Shown one piece after another: positions 4,568 through 8,524 of a DNA stretch of 8,524 nucleotides (its first letter is position 1; each line of letters starts with the position of its first letter). Location of the stretch: contig JAPLZI010000050.1 in the NCBI GenBank assembly GCA_026395095.1, forward strand, positions 1 to 8,524, read 5' to 3'. The notes beneath the pieces are model-generated. The model worked only from the letters and a program-made list of their open reading frames with translations, ran no database searches and had not been told where the DNA came from. Source of the DNA: Candidatus Tayloriibacteriota bacterium. Lineage in GTDB: Bacteria > Patescibacteriota > Minisyncoccia > Phycocordibacterales > PALSA-1337. The position numbers and the translations under genes were made by a program.

Positions 4568-5524
4568 ATGATACTCACCTCATTCAAGCGTATAATCAAG
4601 ACAGGCTTCGTGGATTTTTGGCGGAATGGATTCTTGTCTTTTGCCGCTATTGTAGTCATAACTCTTGCACTCCTCTCGGTTGGCGGTCTCATTTTCGCCG
4701 GCGCTTTCGGACGGACTCTTCTCAAAGAAGTAAAGAGCCAGGTTGATATAAATGTTTATTTTTCTCTTCAGGCACCCGAGAGTCTCATTATTGCCTTTTC
4801 AAATGAAGTCAAAAAGTTGCCGGAGGTGTCTGTGGCTACATATGTTTCGCGTGATCAAGCCCTGGCGCTTTTCAAGGCGAAATGGCAGAACAATGCGCTC
4901 ATAATGCAGGGGTTGGATGAGCTTGGTAGCAATCCATTCCCGGCCTCGATCAATATCAAAGCCAAAGAACCCGGCCAATACGGCGGCATAGCCAATTATC
5001 TGGAAAAGAAAAATCCTACCGATGACAATGGTACGCCAATAATAGAAAAAATAAACTATGAGGAGAACAAGCTAATCATCGATCGCTTGGGTCGCATCAT
5101 ACCTACGGTGGAACAGGGAGGTTTGATAGTCGCGATAATTCTGGCAATAGTTGCGATCATAGTTGTTTTCAATACGATCCGGCTCATAACTTACACCGCG
5201 CGAGATGAAATATCGGTCATGAAATTAGTAGGTGCGTCGAATGTCTTTGTGCGCGGCCCGTTGGTCGTTTCGGGAATTATATATGGAGTCATTTCTGGAG
5301 TTATAACTCTGGTTCTCTTGGCTGTTTTTGCCTATTGGAGCGATACAGCGATATTGCGCTTGGCGGGCGTGGATGTAGCCCAGAATTTTTCATTCGCTAT
5401 AGATGTGTTTTCTTCATACTTTACGACCAATCTGGGACAGCTCTTTGGAATAATAATGGGGACCGGCGTCATTCTTGGAGGTGTTTCCAGCTATGTGGCG
5501 GCGAGGAGGTATCTGCATGTCTGA
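4568..5524 (+). CDS. ftsX: Cell division protein FtsX (permease-like subunit)
   Basis: FtsX is the membrane partner of FtsE; its extracellular loop normally contacts a cell-wall hydrolase or adaptor. The 318-residue protein has the family topology: a short cytoplasmic N-terminus (FKRIIKTGFVDFWRNGFLS), TM1 at about 22-46, a large external domain (about 50-180) with the family-typical INVYF and LPEVSVATYVSRDQAL segments, then TM2 (184-206), TM3 (230-254) and TM4 (289-311). After TM2 comes the conserved FNTIRLITYTARDEISVMKL and VGAS motif, the FtsE-coupling region. It sits directly after ftsE, as expected. No hydrolase gene for the complex lies in this window. The stop is TGA. Confidence 0.95.
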   Translation: MILTSFKRIIKTGFVDFWRNGFLSFAAIVVITLALLSVGGLIFAGAFGRTLLKEVKSQVDINVYFSLQAPESLIIAFSNEVKKLPEVSVATYVSRDQALALFKAKWQNNALIMQGLDELGSNPFPASINIKAKEPGQYGGIANYLEKKNPTDDNGTPIIEKINYEENKLIIDRLGRIIPTVEQGGLIVAIILAIVAIIVVFNTIRLITYTARDEISVMKLVGASNVFVRGPLVVSGIIYGVISGVITLVLLAVFAYWSDTAILRLAGVDVAQNFSFAIDVFSSYFTTNLGQLFGIIMGTGVILGGVSSYVAARRYLHV

Positions 5525-5536
5525 TTTTTGGTTGGC

Positions 5537-5565
5537 TGGACATTCATGCTTCCATTAACTAGAAT
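5537..5565 (+). promoter_or_regulatory. Promoter of pyrG (TGGACA-N17-TAGAAT), leaderless geometry
   Basis: -35 TGGACA at 5537-5542 (one mismatch to TTGACA), a 17-nt spacer, and -10 TAGAAT at 5560-5565. The pyrG ATG at 5572 follows after 6 nt, again placing the expected start of transcription on the start codon. No Shine-Dalgarno sequence is present. Confidence 0.78.
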
Positions 5566-5571
5566 ACGCCC

Positions 5572-5970
5572 ATGAAAAAGAGGCATAAATACATTTTCGT
5601 AACAGGCGGCGTTATGTCTGGAGTCGGCAAAGGCATAGCTACTTCCTCGATCGGAACGCTCCTTTCCGCGCGGGGCTTCGGTGTGAATCTGGTCAAAGTA
5701 GACCCATATCTCAACGTTGATGCTGGCACCATGAATCCGACCGAGCACGGCGAAGTTTTCGTATTGAATTCTGGACTGGAAACCGATCAAGACATGGGTA
5801 ACTATGAACGCTTCTTGAATCGCGATCTGACGTCGGACGATTATATTACCAGCGGCATGGTCTACAAACATGTCATCGATAAGGAACGAGCCCTAGAATA
5901 TGGGGGACGGTTCGTCGATGCTGATCATATCCGCGAAGAGATTGTCAGGCGTATCGAACATGGCGCCTAG
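5572..5970 (+). CDS. pyrG: CTP synthase, N-terminal (amidoligase) part; gene interrupted by an in-frame TAG
   Basis: CTP synthase makes CTP from UTP, ATP and glutamine. This 132-residue piece is the start of the amidoligase domain: IFVTGGVMSGVGKGI with the P-loop (SGVGKG, 16-21; Lys20), then KVDPYLNVDAGTMNP, EHGEVFV (59-64) and the ETDQDMGNYERF segment (70-81) containing the Asp of the Mg-ATP site. It ends at TAG (5968-5970). The same frame continues without a shift into VSKSDITIVEIGGTVGD, with the conserved VEIGGTVGD glutamate, and then into the rest of the enzyme, so this and the piece at 6031-7269 are one gene of 565 codons (E. coli enzyme: 545 residues). This piece alone cannot be a working CTP synthase. 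The cause may be a nonsense mutation, readthrough or a base error. Confidence 0.92.
   Translation: MKKRHKYIFVTGGVMSGVGKGIATSSIGTLLSARGFGVNLVKVDPYLNVDAGTMNPTEHGEVFVLNSGLETDQDMGNYERFLNRDLTSDDYITSGMVYKHVIDKERALEYGGRFVDADHIREEIVRRIEHGA
5968..5970 (+). other. In-frame TAG stop codon inside pyrG (codon 133)
   Basis: A single amber codon splits an otherwise intact pyrG frame. One base change from AAG (Lys) or CAG (Gln) would explain it. No ATG, GTG or TTG restart lies between it and the GTG at 6031, so a restart would omit the VEIGGTVGD motif. Confidence 0.9.
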
Positions 5971-6030
5971 GTCAGTAAGTCCGATATCACAATCGTTGAA
6001 ATAGGGGGAACGGTTGGTGACTATCAGAAT

Positions 6031-7269
6031 GTGATGTTCATCGAAGCAGCGCGCGTGCTCAAGATCCGACACCCCCAAGATGTGCTTTTCATCATGGTTT
6101 CATATCTTCCAGTACCGGGCACCATAGGTGAGATGAAGTCAAAACCTACACAAAACGCCGTGAAGCAACTCAATAGTTACGGAGTTCAAGCCGATGTTAT
6201 TATCGCTCGCGGTCCGATGGTTCTCGATCAAAAGAGGAAAGATAAGATCGCTTTTACATGCAATGTGTTGCCGGAACGTGTTATTTCAGCGCCAGACATC
6301 GAGAGTATCTATGATGTGCCGGTGAACTTCGACAAGGATCATCTAGGTGAGATTTTGCTTGAGGCTCTTGGCTTGCCAGTCAAAAAGGCCAGTAAAGAAT
6401 TCGCTGTCTGGAAACAGATGGCGCGTGGCATCAAGAATCATGGCAAGAATGAAGTACAGATCGGGATCGTCGGTAAGTATTTTAATACCGGGGATTTTAT
6501 ATTGTCTGACTCATACATATCGGTTTTGGAAGCGGTTAAATTCTCGGCTTATGCAAATGGAGTAAAAGCCGTGATCCACACCGTGAATGCGCGAGATTAT
6601 GAGAAAGATGAGCCCGATTATTCTACGCTAGAAAAATTCGACGGCATCATCGTTCCTGGCGGTTTTGGCGAGAGCGGCATAGAAGGGAAGCTCAACGTCA
6701 TCCGTTATGCGCGCGAGAATAAGATCCCATATTTCGGTCTCTGCTACGGCATGCAGCTTATGACTATAGAATTTGCTAGGAATGTTCTGGGTCTTACGGA
6801 CGCTCACACCGCAGAGATAGATCCGCGTTCGCCGCATCTCGTCATCGATATCATGCCCGACCAAAAGAAAAAGATAGCACTCGGGAATTACGGCGGCTCG
6901 ATGCGGCTCGGTTTGTATCCGGCAAAACTGGTGAAGGGAACTCTGGCGGCTGCGACCTATGGTCTAAAGACAGTCAAAGAACGCCATCGCCACCGCTATG
7001 AAGTCAATCCGAAATATATTGATCGTATCGAAAAGGGCGGTCTAGTATTTTCTGGTAAATCGCCAGATGGAATTCTCATGGAGATAGCTGAACTACCACA
7101 AGACGAGCATCCGTTTTTTCTTGGCACGCAATTCCATCCTGAATTCTTGGCTCGACCGCTCGCACCGCACCCGTTGTTTACCGCATTTGTGAAGGCATCT
7201 AAAAACCGTAAAAAAGAGCAGGCTAAGAAAAATTCAGAGGAAATAATTTTAACTGATCAAAACATATGA
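6031..7269 (+). CDS. pyrG: CTP synthase, rest of amidoligase domain plus glutaminase domain (downstream of the in-frame TAG)
   Basis: Continuation of pyrG in the same frame; the first possible start after the TAG is GTG 6031, though the homologous sequence begins at 5971. Numbered from 6031, residues 1-115 complete the synthetase domain (KSKPTQNAVKQL, IAFTCNVLPERVIS). Residues 140-395 form the class I glutamine amidotransferase: IVPGGFG (207-213), the nucleophile Cys238 in GLCYGMQ (the usual form is GICLGMQ), GGSMRLG (288-294), RHRHRYEVN and the His369/Glu371 pair in FHPEF. All catalytic residues are present and no further frameshifts or stops occur, which argues against long-standing decay. 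A Lys-rich tail follows. The TGA stop overlaps the ATG of the next gene by 4 nt. Confidence 0.92.
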   Translation: MMFIEAARVLKIRHPQDVLFIMVSYLPVPGTIGEMKSKPTQNAVKQLNSYGVQADVIIARGPMVLDQKRKDKIAFTCNVLPERVISAPDIESIYDVPVNFDKDHLGEILLEALGLPVKKASKEFAVWKQMARGIKNHGKNEVQIGIVGKYFNTGDFILSDSYISVLEAVKFSAYANGVKAVIHTVNARDYEKDEPDYSTLEKFDGIIVPGGFGESGIEGKLNVIRYARENKIPYFGLCYGMQLMTIEFARNVLGLTDAHTAEIDPRSPHLVIDIMPDQKKKIALGNYGGSMRLGLYPAKLVKGTLAAATYGLKTVKERHRHRYEVNPKYIDRIEKGGLVFSGKSPDGILMEIAELPQDEHPFFLGTQFHPEFLARPLAPHPLFTAFVKASKNRKKEQAKKNSEEIILTDQNI

Positions 7270-8144
7270 CCATCGGAGTTGGGATCGCTCTAGCCTTTGT
7301 TGCAATGCTCTGTTGGGGTTTCGGGGATTTTCTCATCCAAAAGTCTACTCGCAGGATCGGCGACTGGGAAACTCTTTTTATCATGTCGTTTATCGGCATG
7401 TTTATATTGGCTCCTTTCGTCTGGCGGCAGATTCCGAATGTAATCACCAATCAGGGTGGTTCACTTCTAATCCTTCTTGTGGCAAGCGTTGTGATTTTGT
7501 TGGCGGCACTCATTGATTTTGAGGCCTTGAAGGAGGGTAAGCTAGCTATCGTTGAACCGATCTGGTCGTTGGAGATTCCAGTCGCGGCTTTTCTAGCCTA
7601 TTTTCTCGTCAGTGAGAGAATTTCTGTTATTCAGATCATTCTCGTCTCGCTCCTTCTAATCTTTCTTATTTTGGTTGCTTTCAAGCAAAAACGTTTTAGT
7701 TCTTCTGCCTTGTTGGAAAAAGGTGTGCCGCTGGCTATTCTTGGAGCAATTCTCATGGGTAGTGCTAACTTCTTCATGGGGTGGGGTGGGCGCATATCCG
7801 ATCCTATAATGGTGAATTTTTTCACGGATGTATTCATGGTAATCGCAACAGGCATTTATCTCATCGGGAAAGGGAGGTTCCATCGTATTTTTCCGGATCT
7901 CAAGCATACCTATATATTTGTTCTGCCAATGTCCATAGCCGATGAAGTGGCGTGGATCGCCTATGTATTCTCGATGTCGATCATCCCGATCGCGGTCGCT
8001 ACTGCATTGTCGGAGAGCTATATCATCATCGCGGTTCTCCTGGGTCTATTCATCAGTCACGAGAAGCTCCATACGCACCAGAAGATCGGCCTTGTCGGCG
8101 CGATCATAACTGCTATCGTGCTGGCGGTCATAACCTCGGCGTAG
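7266..8144 (+). CDS. EamA/DMT-superfamily membrane transporter
   Basis: A 292-residue, highly hydrophobic protein with ten predicted membrane helices in two five-helix halves (roughly 4-22, 37-53, 67-85, 92-112, 119-138, then 150-172, 180-200, 213-235, 240-262, 270-290), the layout of EamA-type drug/metabolite transporters. Family-typical features include the WGFGDFLIQKS region at the end of TM1, EPIWSLEIPVAAFLAYFLVSERIS in the first half, and the matching ALSESYIIIAVLLGLFISHEKL in the second, which reflects the internal duplication. The substrate cannot be told from sequence. The ATG overlaps the pyrG stop as ATGA, so translation is probably coupled to pyrG; no separate promoter is visible. 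The stop is TAG. Confidence 0.88.
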   Translation: MTIGVGIALAFVAMLCWGFGDFLIQKSTRRIGDWETLFIMSFIGMFILAPFVWRQIPNVITNQGGSLLILLVASVVILLAALIDFEALKEGKLAIVEPIWSLEIPVAAFLAYFLVSERISVIQIILVSLLLIFLILVAFKQKRFSSSALLEKGVPLAILGAILMGSANFFMGWGGRISDPIMVNFFTDVFMVIATGIYLIGKGRFHRIFPDLKHTYIFVLPMSIADEVAWIAYVFSMSIIPIAVATALSESYIIIAVLLGLFISHEKLHTHQKIGLVGAIITAIVLAVITSA

Positions 8145-8167
8145 AGTTATTAGATTTTGGTCCTAAC

Positions 8168-8196
8168 TTGAATAAAAGCCGTTTTTAGCGTATTTT
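8168..8196 (+). promoter_or_regulatory. Promoter of tRNA-Gln
   Basis: -35 TTGAAT (8168-8173), a 17-nt spacer and -10 TATTTT (8191-8196), about 20 nt before the tRNA. The -35 hexamer is identical to that of tRNA-fMet; the -10 is weak (4 of 6). Confidence 0.5.
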
Positions 8197-8215
8197 GTAG
8201 AGGTTCGTTTTCCCT

Positions 8216-8286
8216 TGCGGGGTCGTCTAATGGTAGGACCGTTGCCTCTGAAGCAATGTATCTTGGTTCGAGTCCAAGCCCCGCAG
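8216..8286 (+). tRNA. tRNA-Gln (CTG)
   Basis: A complete 71-nt cloverleaf: acceptor TGCGGGG/CCCCGCA, D stem GTCT/GGAC, anticodon stem GTTGC/GCAAT with loop CTCTGAA (anticodon 8248-8250), T stem CTTGG/CCAAG, discriminator G73. The U1-A72 pair and G73 are Gln identity features. CCA is not encoded. Confidence 0.95.
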
Positions 8287-8294
8287 CAATTTCG

Positions 8295-8459
8295 CAGAAA
8301 ACTCGGAATCGCCCGAAAAAGGTGAAACACATCGCACTTGCGGAGGGCGGGGCGGAAGGGGGGTTTCAGGGGGGAATTCCGCCCCGCCCTCCACTCGTGG
8401 TTTGCGACGATGCGATTTCCGGTGATTCCGAATTTTTTGCGATTTTGCGGAGTTTTCTG
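8295..8459. repeat. 165-bp imperfect palindrome downstream of tRNA-Gln with a 16-bp perfect GC-rich core
   Basis: The arms are nested. The outer pair is CAGAAAACTC (8295-8304) with GAGTTTTCTG (8450-8459). The middle pair is the 15-mer at 8304-8318 with 8416-8430, which has two mismatches. A short ATCGCA/TGCGAT pair (8331-8336 with 8411-8416) follows. The core is a perfect 16-bp pair, 8342-8357 with 8377-8392, enclosing a 19-nt loop that contains two runs of six G. No convincing gene is seen on either strand; the rest of the window to 8524 shows nothing I can name. The symmetry suggests a MITE-like or snap-back repeat unit, or a structured RNA. The function is unknown. Confidence 0.8.
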
Positions 8460-8524
8460 AACAAAGTTTGAACTTTTTTCGCCGAAAATTCTGATGCCTA
8501 ATTCTTTCGTGAATGAAATGCGGA

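Noticed and set aside
5572..7269. TAG reassigned as a sense codon, to explain the stop inside pyrG
   Set aside because: TAG ends the DUF6922 gene, the endonuclease gene, ftsE and the EamA gene at sensible positions, so a general reassignment does not fit.
8150..8332. Minus-strand ORF with GLGLEPRYIAS
   Set aside because: Antisense of tRNA-Gln; the same kind of artefact.
8342..8392. Rho-independent terminator
   Set aside because: The stem is strong, but no T-run follows directly on either strand and the 19-nt loop is long.
8256..8471. Plus-strand 71-codon ORF, and the open minus-strand frame over the same region
   Set aside because: It starts inside tRNA-Gln and its content is dictated by the palindrome; both strands give matching SGDSEF strings, which is explained by the inverted repeat and not by coding.

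Overview
The window looks like part of a Patescibacteria (Candidate Phyla Radiation) genome, most likely a parcubacterial lineage. The pointers are a large cell-surface-type protein with an S74-like C-terminus, a shortened release factor 2, a tiny group I intron in a tRNA, promoters that sit directly against start codons, and an overall compact layout. This placement is an inference from gene content, not a measured phylogeny. TAA, TAG and TGA all end genes here, so the standard bacterial code applies.

Layout, left to right. Positions 1-601 hold the 3' end of a gene for an S74-type surface or appendage protein with a Thr/Ser-rich tail. Positions 673-1544 hold a two-gene, toxin-antitoxin-like module: a DUF6922-type small protein overlapping an AbiEii-family nucleotidyltransferase. 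Positions 1553-1794 hold back-to-back tRNA genes, initiator tRNA-fMet on the minus strand and a tRNA-Met(CAT) on the plus strand, each with a -35/-10 promoter in the short gap between them. A plus-strand run follows from tRNA-Met: a free-standing LAGLIDADG endonuclease gene whose stop codon lies inside tRNA-Asp(GTC), then tRNA-Thr(GGT) split by a 180-nt group I intron, tRNA-Thr(CGT), and prfB starting 12 nt after the encoded CCA.

Next is the widely conserved order prfB-ftsE-ftsX (translation termination, then the FtsEX division ABC complex), then pyrG (CTP synthase) and a 10-helix EamA/DMT transporter coupled to pyrG by a 4-nt overlap. pyrG is otherwise full length and well conserved, but it carries an in-frame TAG at codon 133. 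The window ends with tRNA-Gln(CTG) and a 165-bp imperfect palindrome with a 16-bp perfect GC-rich core.

The strongest general signal is promoter placement. Each of the four genes that appears to have its own promoter (the DUF6922 gene, ftsE, ftsX, pyrG) has a TATAAT or TAGAAT box 6-7 nt before its ATG and no Shine-Dalgarno sequence. That geometry predicts leaderless mRNAs. The other notable signals are the intron with its nearby endonuclease gene, the endonuclease/tRNA-Asp overlap, the TAG in pyrG and the terminal palindrome.
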